Source of the DNA: Paraescarpia echinospica | Lineage: Eukaryota; Annelida; Polychaeta; Sabellida; Siboglinidae | Direction of reading: 5' to 3' | Assembly (NCBI GenBank): GCA_020002185.1 | Contig: CM034542.1 | Location: 58,266,973-58,330,972, forward strand | Length of the DNA: 64,000 nt | Notes under the pieces: model-generated | The model's input: the letters and a program-made list of their open reading frames with translations, nothing else | Told to the model about the DNA's origin: nothing | The model's database searches: none | Translations under genes and position numbers: made by a program | In this document: positions 39,537-52,500 of the stretch, piece after piece | Layout: every line of letters starts with the position of its first letter | Numbering within the stretch: the first letter of the stretch is position 1

Positions 39537-40551
39537 GAGCTCAGAGCCGAGAGAGGAGGCAGGAGAAAGAGAAGCTGAGAGAGAATGAGGAGAGAGAGAG
39601 GAGAGGGAGGGACGGAGAGGGAGGATGGGAGGAGCAGGAGGCAGTGGAGGAGGCAGGGACGGAGAGGGAGGAGGGGAGGGAGGGAGGAGGGAGGGAGTAG
39701 AGGAGGCAAGGAGACGGAGGGAGGGAGGCAGGGACCTGGACGGAGGGAGGGATGGAGGGGAGGGAGAGGGAGGCAGGGGAGGAAAGGCAGGGAGGAGAAG
39801 CGGGAGGGATGGAGGCAGGGATGGAGGGATGGAGGGAGGGAGGAGCAGGGGAGGCAGGGGGAGGCAGGAGGCAGAGAGGGGGAGGCAGGGAGGAGGCAGG
39901 GATGGAGGAAGACACAGACAGAGGGATGGAGGGAGGGAGGCGAGGGAGGGAGGGAGGGAGAGAGAGGGGGAGAGAGAGAGAAGCGAGAGAGAGAAATAGA
40001 GAGAGAACAGAGAGAGAGAGTGAGAGGGAGAGTGAGAGAGAGGGAGGGAGAGAGAGAGGGGAGGGGAGGAGATCAGGAGGAGAGGGAGGAGAGAAGTGGG
40101 GAGAGAGAGAGAGAGAGGGGGAGGAGGTGGGAGAGAGGGAGGGAGAGAGGAGTGGAGAGAGGGAAGAAGAGTGAAGAGGAGAGGGGAGGGAGGGAGGAGG
40201 GGGAGGGTGGGGTGGGGAGAGGGAGGGAGGGGGGGGAGGGGGGAGAAGTGAGGGGTGGTGGGAGGGGACCGGGGGAGGGAGGGGACCGGGGAGGAGGGAG
40301 GGGCGGACGGGGAGGGGAGGGGGGGGGGAGGGAGGGGGGAGGGGGGAGGGAGGGGGAGGGGGGGGGGGAGGGGGGAGGGGGAGGGGGTGAGGGGGAGGGG
40401 GGGGAGGGAGGAGGAGGGAGGGAGGAGGGGGAGGTGAGGGTGGAGGAGGGACCAGGGGAGGGGGTGGGAGGAGGGAGGGAGGGGATGGAGGGAGGGAGGG
40501 AGAGAGGAGGGGGAGGGAGGGAGGGAGTGGGGGAGGAGAGGAGAGATTAGA

Positions 40552-40588
<37 letters not shown>

Positions 40589-43427
40589 AGGGAGGGGAGA
40601 GAGAGATAGGGAGGGAGGGAGGAGAGAGGGAGGGAGAAAGTGAGAAGAGAAGGGAGGAGAGAGAGAGAGAGAGAGAGAGGGGGAGCGAGGGAGAGAGAGA
40701 GGGGGAGCGAGGGAGAGAGAGAGGGGGAGAGGGAGAGAGAGAGAGATGGAGGGAAGAAGAGAGAGAGGGGGGGAGGGGGAGAGAGAGAGAGAGCATACAT
40801 ATCGAAGTCAGTATCCTGCAGCCTGTCCACCTGACGTCTGATCATCTCGGCGCGTTTGTCAGCTTCCTCTTTCTCTTGTATCAGTTTGTTCATCTCATCT
40901 ACCTCCGCCTGCAATGTACACACACAGTCTAATCAGTCACACTCCAGCCTGCAGACACAGATCAATGTACACACATAGTCTGATCAGTCACACTCCAGTC
41001 TGCAGACACAGATCAATGTACACACACAGTCTGATCAGTCACACTCCAGTCTGCAGACACAGATCAATGTACACACACAGTCTGATCAGTCTGCAGACAC
41101 AGATCAATGTACACACACAGTCTGATCAGTCACACTCCAGTCTGCAGACACAGATCAATGTACACACACAGTCTGATCAGTCACACTCCAGTCTGCAGAC
41201 ACAGATCAATGTACACACAGAGTCTGATCAGTCATACTCCAGTCTGCAGACACAGATCAATGTACACACACAGTCTGATCAGTCACAATCCAGTCTGCAG
41301 ACACAGATCAATGTACATACACAGTCTGATCAGTCACACTCCAGCCTGCAGACACAGATCAATGTACACACACAGTCTGATCAGTCACACTCCAGTCTGC
41401 AGACACAGATCAATGTACATACACAGTCTGATCAGTCACACTCCAGCCTGCAGACACAGATCAATGTACATACACAATCTGATCAGTCACACTCCAGCCT
41501 GCAGACACAGATCAATGTACACACACAGTCTGATCAGTCACACTCCAGCCTGCAGACACAGATCAATGTACACAGTGACCAGTGACATCCCAGTCTACAG
41601 AAGACACAGATCAATGTACACAGTGACCAGTGACATCCCAGTCTACAGAAGACACAGATCTGTATTTCTTATTTCTGACAAGTCATGCACTTTTTAAAGT
41701 GAGTTTCCATCTAAATTCTGAATGTTTTTTTTTAAATTTGAACATGCGAATGCATCATTCAAATTGCAAATGCAGTTACTATTACATTAACTGCCCTTCG
41801 ACCTTCCACACACTAATTCTAGTATTAAGAAAGTGTCATCCCAAAATAATAATTTTATCTACAAAAGTAGTCACCAGATGTCTCTACTATGGTTAGTTTC
41901 ACTCCTGTGGCATTTCTTATTAATATATCCTAACTTTTACAATACCTGTAGAGATGATGAACTATCCTGAAGGAAGTTCAGTAGCTATCAATACAATCTA
42001 CTAGTCGTCGTTTGTCACATATTATATAATTATGATCTATATTCATAATTTGTTACCATTTAAGTATGATTTACCATTCACCATTTATCATCTATTCAAC
42101 TAAGTTTACTATTCATATTTTGTCAGTAATTATGTTCATAATTTACTACCCATTACATGTAATTTACCATAAACCATTTACCATTCATGATGCTCATCAT
42201 TTAAATATAATGTCAACATTTTTTTACCAACAAATATGATGCAGAACACACTATATACTACCTATATCCATTAAAGATACTCACCACCATACATTGTCAT
42301 ATGATTTACCATCCACCTAACACCACTAATATGCTAGATATGCACGATTTACAATCCACCATTTACCAAGCGTCTACCATGCATAAGCACCATATACCAA
42401 TCAGACCCAGCCTTCTACCAAGCATCACATCATGCAGTATTTAAACTCTGTGTTTTGCTCCAGTCTACTTCACAAACCCAATTAATTATTTTCACAAAAG
42501 ATATCCCCTTTTCATATTCCAATCGTGTACTTTGATTTCTAATAACTTTTGAATGAACATGTGTTTTAGGCAACTCTGACAATATCTCACTGTCAGAAAA
42601 CTGGCCAACTGTTTTCATCAAACCTGCCAACATTAACAAGTTCCTTTATATTTTCTGAACTCTAAAAATTAGAAAATTTTTGAAAAAAATCCTAAACAAT
42701 TCGGACTTCAATAAATCCACAATCCCTTGACACATGAAACTTGAATAATGTATGAAATATGTGCAATAACAGGCTCATAGCTGTGTGTGATACCTTCCTT
42801 CACCAAATGGAAATATAAGCGAAGCAAAACAAAACCAAAATTACAAACCTGCTGCTTCGCCTGTTTAAGGGAAATATTTGAATGTTAGCACACAAAAATC
42901 ACACAATCTTAACACATGCACACATGGTAAATTTTAGTACAAAACTATAACTATATTAATAATAATAAGGTAAGTTCTTTTGCACCTAAATCCTCAAAAA
43001 CCAAGGCGCATCAATACAAAAGGGTTAGTCAATATCAATCAAAAGCCATATTAAAGACGTCAACAGATGGATCGGTACACCAGATAAATTATTTAGATGA
43101 CTGCAGCTGAAAATACTATTTTTTAATGTTGTCAGTAAATTCATGCATTGACATCCTGACTTTTAAACTTACAAGTGGGGTTTCCAACAGCATTATGATG
43201 GTTGTACTAGTATACAATGTACTTATATACTGGACATTATTTTAGGAACAGGAAGTGTTAAATTATTTCACTCAACAGCTTACAACATAATATAATCTAA
43301 GTCAGTGATTCAAACAATTGCATTATAATATATTTAATATTACATCTTATATCTTAAAGAAAAGCACTAACTAATTGTATTGTAATAAAAAATGTTTCCT
43401 AACTATACACACTCACGCACGCACACA

Positions 43428-43499
<72 letters not shown>

Positions 43500-43566
43500 A
43501 ACACACACACACACACACACACACACTATTTGCTAACAGTGTGTTTTTTAAAGAATGGACCAGGAG

Positions 43567-43597
<31 letters not shown>

Positions 43598-46500
43598 TGA
43601 TTATGAAGAAGTAATAGTTTAGTTTGACTGAAGAAGTAATGGTTTAGCTTATGGTGCATAGTGGTTATGCCCATTGTAACGTATTAATATTATGGGATAT
43701 AAAATACAAAGAATGTTACAAGATGGAGTCGTTCAAGAAGGAAGGTGGCTGCAGATTACCTTCATCTGCAGCTCAGTCAGTCGGTCGGCATCTCTCTGAG
43801 TCGCCAGCATCGTTTCGTATTTACGCTCCTAAAACAACACACAACTTTTGCAATAAAACACACCTGGTCCTGGAGATATGGAGTCAACTGATGTTTAGAC
43901 AAATTGAAGCAGGTAATGCAATGATTACTACATAACTATTTAGTGATGTTTTTGAGGATTTCATATAAGTTTTACAATTTCTCTGACTGACTCTGGCACA
44001 GTGTTAATATGGAGAACAGATGCAATGCCTGCAAGATTTTCTTAGCAACATGACTTTTATAACGGACAAATATCGCTCTTACGTATGTATGTATTTTGTA
44101 AATGCATAGGTTAATCTATGTAACCATGGCAATATATGAGACGATCATACACCATCCCTTACGACACCTTGTAAGATTTCCCCTTATGAGACCACCTCTT
44201 ACTCGTCAATCCCTTATGAGATGACCTCCTTGGCAGTCCACCCTTATGTGACCATCTTATGAAACCACCCCTTCTTACGAGACCACCACTTTTGAAAGGA
44301 TCCCTTATGAGACTACACCTGAGATGACCCCTTACCAGTCGACCCCCTACGAGACCACCCCTTATGAGACCATTCCTTACAAGCCAGCCCTTTGAGCCAT
44401 CACCTCACCTCCTCCTCCTTCATCCTGGCCATCTCCACATCCTTGGTCCTCCTTCTCCTCCCCTCCTCCTCCGCGTCCCTCTTCCTCTGCTCCCCGCTTG
44501 CGATCCTCCCCAGCATGTCCGCCTCCTTCTGCCTGGCTGCCTCCTGCAGCTCCTTGTGTGCACTCCTCCGCTGCGCAGCTGCTTCTTTCTTTCGTTCTGC
44601 CTCCGCCCTGCGTCTTGCATCCCTCTCCTCCCTAGCTACCCTCCGGGCAGCTTCCTGCACCTTCTTCTCTGCCTCCTTTGCTTCCCTCACTGCCTCCTTC
44701 GCCTCTGTGATACGCCTCGCTTCCGCCAGCTGCTCATGTAGTCTCTGGTGTCAAACACGGCAGAACAATAGGGTTATTTACATGTTGACTAAGACAGTAA
44801 AATGGGGTTATTTACACGTTGAATAAGGCAGCAAAATGGGGCTATTTACATGTTGAATAAGGCAGCAAGGTGGGGTTATTTACATGTTGAATAAGGCAGC
44901 AAGATGTGGTTATTTACATGTTGAATAAGGCAGCAAAATGGGGTTATTTACATGTTGAATAAGGCAGCAAGGTGGGGTTATTTACATGTTGAATAAGGCA
45001 ACAAGATGTGGTTATTTACATGTTGAATAAGGCAGCAAGGTGGGGTTATTTACATGTTGAATAAGGCAACAAGATGTGGTTATTTGCATGTTGAATAAGG
45101 CAGCAAGATGTGGTTATTTACATGTTGAATAAGGCAGCAAGATAGGGCTATTTACATGTTGAATAAGGCAGCAAGATGTGGTTATTTACATGTTGAACAA
45201 GGCAGCAAGATGTGGTTATTTACATGTTGAATAAAGCAGCAAGATGTGGTTATTTACATGTTGAAAGAGGCAGAAAGATGTGGTTATTTACATGTTGAAT
45301 GAGGCAGCAAGATGTGGTTATTTACATGGTGAATAAGGCAGCAAGATGTGGTTATTTACATGTTGAATAAGGCAGCAAGATGTGGTTATTTACATGTTGA
45401 ATAAGGCAACAAGATGTGATTATTTACATGTTGAATAAGGCAGCAAGATGTGGTTATTTACAGGTTGAATAAGGCAGCAAGATGTGGTTATTTACAGGTT
45501 GAATAAGGGAGCAAGATGTGGTTATTTACATGCTGAATAAGGCAGCGAGATGTGGTTATTTACATGTTGAATAAGGCAGCAAGATGTGATAATTTATATG
45601 TTGAATAAGGCAGCATGGTTAATAAAATATAACAAGATTCCACAATCGAACTTTAACCTTCAAGGATTAAAATAGTAATACATTTCCTGACACACCTCTT
45701 TCTCTCGCTCCCTCTCTTGTATCTGCCGTTGAAGTTCCGCTGCATTCTCCAGGGCTTGCTGCCAACACACAGGCCAACCATCACTTCTACAATCTCCAGG
45801 GCTTGCTGCCAACACACAGGCCAACCATCACTTCTACAATCTCCAGGGCTTGCTGCCAACCCACAGTCCAATCATCACTTCTACAATCTCCAGGGCTTGC
45901 TGCCAACACATGGTCCAATCATCACTTCTACAATCTCCAGGGCTTGCTGCCAACACACAGGCCAACCATCACTTCTACAATCTCCAGGGCTTACTGCCAA
46001 CACACAGTCCAATCATCACTTCTACAATCTCCAGGGCTTGCTGCCAACCCACAGGCCAACCATCACTTCTACAATCTCCAGGGCTTGCTGCCAACCCACA
46101 GTCCAACCATCACTTCTACAATCTCCAGGGCTTGCTGCCAACACACAGGCCAACCATCACTTCTACAATCTCCAGGGCTTGCTGCCAACACACAGGCCAA
46201 CCATCACTTCTACAATCTCCAGGGCTTGCTGCCAACACACAGGCCAACATCACTTCTACAATCTCCAGGGCTTACTGCCAACACACAGTCCAATCATCAC
46301 TTCTACAATCTCCAGGGCTTGCTGCCAACACACAGTCCAACCATCACTTCTACAATCTCCAGGGCTTGCTGCCAACCCACAGGCCAACCATCACTTCTAC
46401 AATCTCCAGGGCTTGCTGCCAACCCACAGTCCAACCATCACTTCTACAATCTCCAGGGCTTGCTGCCAACACACAGGCCAACCATCACTTCTACAATCTC

Positions 46501-49500
46501 CAGGGCTTGCTGCCAACACACAGGCCAACCATCACTTCTACAATCTCCAGGGCTTACTGCCAACACACAGTCCAATCATCACTTCTACAATCTCCAGGGC
46601 TTGCTGCCAACCCACAGGCCAACCATCACTTCTACAATCTCCAGGGCTTGCTGCCAACACACAGGCCAACCATCACTTCTACAATCTCCAGGGCTTGCTG
46701 CCAACCCACAGTCCAACCATCACTTCTACAATCTCCAGGGCTTGCTGCCAACACACAGGCCAACCATCACTTCTACAATCTCCAGGGCTTGCTGCCAACA
46801 CACAGGCCAACCATCACTTCTACAATCTCCAGGGCTTGCTGCCAACCCACAGTCCAATCATCACTTCTACAATCTCCAGGGCTTGCTGCCAACACACAGG
46901 CCAACCATCACTTCTACAATCTCCAGGGCTTGCTGCCAACACACAGGCCAACCATCACTTCTACAATATCTAAGGCTTGCTGCCAACACACAGGCCAACC
47001 ATCACTTCTACAATCTCCAGGGCTTGCTGCCAACCCACAGTCCAATCATCACTTCTACAATCTCCAGGGCTTGCTGCCAACACATGGTCCAATCATCACT
47101 TCTACAATCTCCAGGGCTTGCTGCCAACACACAGGCCAACCATCACTTCTACAATCTCCAGGGCTTGCTGCCAACACACAGGCCAACCATCACTTCTACA
47201 ATCTCCAGGGCTTGCTGCCAACACACAGGCCAACCATCACTTCTACAATCTCCAGGGCTTGCTGCCAACCCACAGTCCAATCATCATTTCTACAATCTCC
47301 AGGGCTTGCTACCAACACACAGGCCAACCATCACTTCTACAATCTCCAGGGCTTGCTGCCAACACACAGGCCAACCATCACTTCTACAATCTCCAGGGCT
47401 TGCTGCCAACACACAGTCCAATCAATCTTATACATAAACTTGTCATTTGATGTTATACTTTTATGTAGTGAACATAGGAAAATATGATGTAAAACTTACT
47501 TGTAATCAAAATGTTTACATTTTAGTAAAATCTATATTTAAACAAGATATTGCTGTATTCCTTTGAAAATCAAAACAATCTATACAATGATGCATATCTG
47601 AAAATATCTGTCAAAAAATGCCATTATTAGTACCATACACCATTGCAAAAAACGATACAAGTGTCCAAATATTTGAATCCAAATCTTTGGCAATGAGTGA
47701 AAAAAAACAAATGTCTCATTATATGAAGTGTAGGTAGTACACACTACCTGCTTCTCAAGTCTGCGTGCTTCCCGCAAAGCCTCTTTCTCAGCGATGATAC
47801 TCATCCTTTTCTGTCTCATTTCCTCATTCTTCCTTGTCTTCTTAATCACCTTCTTTTTCGTGATCTTCTCAAAAGCTCCTTTCTTACCTGTTTCCGTAGA
47901 CTGCAAGAAATTAAGATAAATCTACATGAGAATGAATAAAAAGAATGCTACTGCAGTGAGCCAACTGTTTTGTAACAAACCGTGAATGTTGATGTCAAAG
48001 AACATTTGAGAAATGTAATCCATTCAATCACAGTGTCATATGGTAAGGGTAGTTTCTCACTGGGGCATCTTGTCAACATGTAAGTGTATTTTGATTGGGG
48101 GGGTCCAGATAAGGAGGCAGTATACATCAATACACTGATAATTTTACTATTATTTTTTTATATTCTTTGATTTTTTCATGAAAATGTTCTTCAGGTTGGA
48201 ATAATAATTAAATAGAGAAATTTTCTTATTTCATGACTGGAAAATTCCACTCACATCGACATTTTGACTGCCTTCGACAGCCTTCATCAGGCGAACGTAG
48301 TCAAAACGTCAATGTGAGAAGAATTTTCTAGTTGTGAAATATGAAACTTTCTGTATTTAGGATTGTTTTGTTTTGTTTTTCATAACTACACATGCCGCAA
48401 ACAAACTAGACAAAGTTTAAGTAAATAAACACTAATTACCTTCTGTACTCCCCGAGTCATTCCCTTTGTTATGTCGAAAAGTGAACCAGCTTCTGTTGTT
48501 TTCTTTGCCACTGCAAACATTACGAAAACTGGCATTCTAGCAGTCCAAAGGTAATACAGTAGTCCCCTCTTATAAGGCCAACCCTTCAGCAAATCTAAAG
48601 TGGCCTTATAAGGTGGGTGGCCTCTGGTGAGGGGGAACCATCGATGAATGTGAAAAGAAAACATATGGACAGTGAACATCATTTATACGGAAAATAACAG
48701 TTGATTTGTCATAGATAATGTAATTTGTAACACAAGTACGAAAGCCAACTCAGCACGAAGAGTGTTTATGGTAGGCCTACTTTTTTGTTATAAACATTGA
48801 CATCGTCTTGTGATTAAAAATAGCAGTTTCGGCTGCCGATTTACCACTGCCAAGGGGTAAACTCTTCCTGTAACCCCGGCTGTTGGCCACGTTAGCAGGG
48901 TGGCTGCTAGTGAGGAGTGGTTTGAATCAGACAACGCTAATGCAATGAAAATATGGCCGCGTAATACGGGTGGCCATCGACGAGGGGGGCCTTATAAGAG
49001 GGGGACTACTGTATTGTGATTACTTCGGTAGAAACTGGATCCACCCATAAAATATCTAATGCTATATACTGTAACACCTCTAATGCTATATACTGTAACA
49101 TCTCTAATGTTATATGCTGTAACATCTCTAATGCTATATACTGTAACATATATAATGCTATATACTGTAACATCTCTAATGTTATATACTGTAACATATC
49201 TAATGTTATATGCTGTAACATGTCTAATGCTATATACTGTAACATCTCTAATGCTGTATACTGTAACATATCTAATGATATATACAGTAACATATATAAT
49301 GCTATATACTGTAACATATCTAATGCTATATACTGTAACATATATAATGCTATATACTGTAACATATCTAATGCTATATACTGTAACATATCTTATGTTA
49401 TTTACAGTAACATATATAATGCTATATACTGTAACATCTCTAATGCTGTATACTGTAACATATCTAATGATATATACTGTAACATGTATAATGCTATATA

Positions 49501-52500
49501 CAGTAACATATCTAATGCTATATACACTAACATCTATAATGCTATATACAGTAACATATCTAAGGCTATATACTGTAACATATCTAATGCTATATACTGT
49601 AACATATATAATGATATATACAGTAACATATCTAAGGCTATATACTGTAACATATCTAATGCTATATACTGTAACATATATAATGACATATACAGTAACT
49701 TATCTAAGGCTATATACTGTAACATATATAATGCTATATACTGTAACATATATAATGCTATATACTGTAACATATCTAAGGCTATATACTGTAACATATA
49801 TAATGCTATATACTGTAACATATATAATGCTATATACTGTAACATATATAAGGCTATATACTGTAACATATGTAATGCTATATACTGTAACATATCTAAG
49901 GCTATAAACTGTAACATATATAATGCTATATACTGTAACTATATATAAGGCTATATACAGTAACATATATAATGCTATATACTGTAACATATATAATGCT
50001 ATATACTGTAACATATACAATGCTATATACTGTAACATATATAAGGCTATATACAGTAACATATATAAGGCTATATACTGTAACATATATAATGCTATAT
50101 ACTGTAACATATATAATGCTATATACTGTAACATATATAAGGCTATATACAGTAACATATATAATGCTATATACTTTAACATATATAATGCTATATACTG
50201 TAACATATATAATGCTATATACTGTAACATATATAAGGCTATATACAGTAACATCTCTAATGCTATATACAGTAACATCTCTAATGCTATATACTGTAAC
50301 ATATATAATGCAATATACTGTAACATATATAATGCTATATACAGTAACATATATAAGGCTATATACTGTAACATATCTAATGCTATATACTGTAACATAT
50401 CTAAGGCTATATACTGTAACATATATAATGCTATATACTGTAACATATCTAAGGCTATATACTGTAACATATATAATGCTATATACTGTAACATATATAA
50501 TGCTATATACTGTAACATATATAAGGCTATATACAGTAACATATATAATGCTATATACAGTAACATATATAATGCTATATACTGTAACATATCTAATGCT
50601 ATATACTGTAACATATATAATGCTATATACTGTAACATATCTAATGCTATATACTGTAACATATCTCATGTTATTTACAGTAACATATCTAATGCTATAT
50701 ACTGTAACATCTCTAATGCTATATACTGTAACATCTCTAATGCTGTATACTGTAACATATCTAATGATATATACTGTAACATGTATAATGCTATATACAG
50801 TAACATATCTAATGCTATATACAGTAACATCTATAATGCTACATACTGTAACATCTCTAATGCTATATACTGTAACATATATAATGCTATATACTGTAAA
50901 ATATATAATGCTACATACTGTAACATCTCTAATGCTATATAATGTAACATCTCTAATGCTATATAATGTAACATATCTAATGCTATATACAGTAACATAT
51001 CTAATGCTATATACAGTAACATCTCTAATGCTATATACTGTAACATATATAATGCTATATACTGTAACATATATAATGCTATATACAGTAACATATATAA
51101 GGCTATATACTGTAACATATCTAATGCTATATACTGTAACATATCTAAGGCTATATACTGTAACATATATAATGCTATATACTGTAACATATCTAAGGCT
51201 ATATACTGTAACATATATAATGCTATATACTGTAACATATATAATGCTATATACTGTAACATATATAAGGCTATATACAGTAACATATATAATGCTATAT
51301 ACAGTAACATATATAATGCTATATACTGTAACATATCTAATGCTATATACTGTAACATATATAATGCTATATACTGTAACATATCTAATGCTATATACTG
51401 TAACATATCTTATGTTATTTACAGTAACATATATAATGCTATATACTGTAACATCTCTAATGCTATATACTGTAACATCTCTAATGCTGTATACTGTAAC
51501 ATATCTAATGATATATACTGTAACATGTATAATGCTATATACAGTAACATATCTAATGCTATATACACTAACATCTATAATGCTATATACAGTAACATAT
51601 CTAAGGCTATATACTGTAACATATATAATGCTATATACTGTAACATATATAATGATATATACAGTAACATATCTAAGGCTATATACTGTAACATATATAA
51701 TGCTATATACTGTAACATATATAATGACATATACAGTAACATATCTAAGGCTATATACTGTAACATCTCTAATGCTGTATACTGTAACATATCTAATGAT
51801 ATATACTGTAACATGTATAATGCTATATACAGTAACATATCTAATGCTATATACAGTAACATCTATAATGCTACATACTGTAACATCTCTAATGCTATAT
51901 ACTGTAACATATATAATGCTATATACTGTAACATATATAATGCTATATACTGTAACATATATAAGGCTATATACAGTAACATCTCTAATGCTATATACAG
52001 TAACATCTCTAATGCTATATACTGTAACATATATAATGCTATATACTGTAACATATATAATGCTATATACAGTAACATATATAAGGCTATATACTGTAAC
52101 ATATCTAATGCTATATACTGTAACATATCTAAGGCTATATACTGTAACATATATAATGCTATATACTGTAACATATCTAAGGCTATATACTGTAACATAT
52201 ATAATGCTATATACTGTAACATATATAATGCTATATACTGTAACATATATAAGGCTATATACAGTAACATATATAATGCTATATACAGTAACATATATAA
52301 TGCTATATACTGTAACATATCTAATGCTATATACTGTAACATATATAATGCTATATACTGTAACATATATAAGGCTATATACAGTAACATCTCTAATGCT
52401 ATATACAGTAACATCTCTAATGCTATATACTGTAACATATATAATGCTATATACTGTAACATATATAATGCTATATACAGTAACATCTCTAATGCTATAT

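Noticed and set aside
39219..40923. Ser/Pro/Leu-rich frames of 460 and 525 codons (-) and an Arg/Gly/Glu frame of 321 codons (+)
   Set aside because: Products of the purine/pyrimidine tract. Only the first part of the 460-codon frame (40908-40799) is a real exon, ended by a GTATGC donor.
40914..41697. Two repetitive frames of about 200 codons
   Set aside because: The 51-bp unit is a multiple of three. These are shadows of the minisatellite inside an intron.
45696..47420. A CRISPR-like array (regular repeats)
   Set aside because: Units are contiguous with no unique spacers, and the sequence is a eukaryotic intron.
45717..47487. Three overlapping + strand frames of 418 to 545 codons
   Set aside because: All arise from the 47-bp minisatellite. 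The same DNA is an intron of the - strand gene, and the three frames simply cycle through one repeated peptide.
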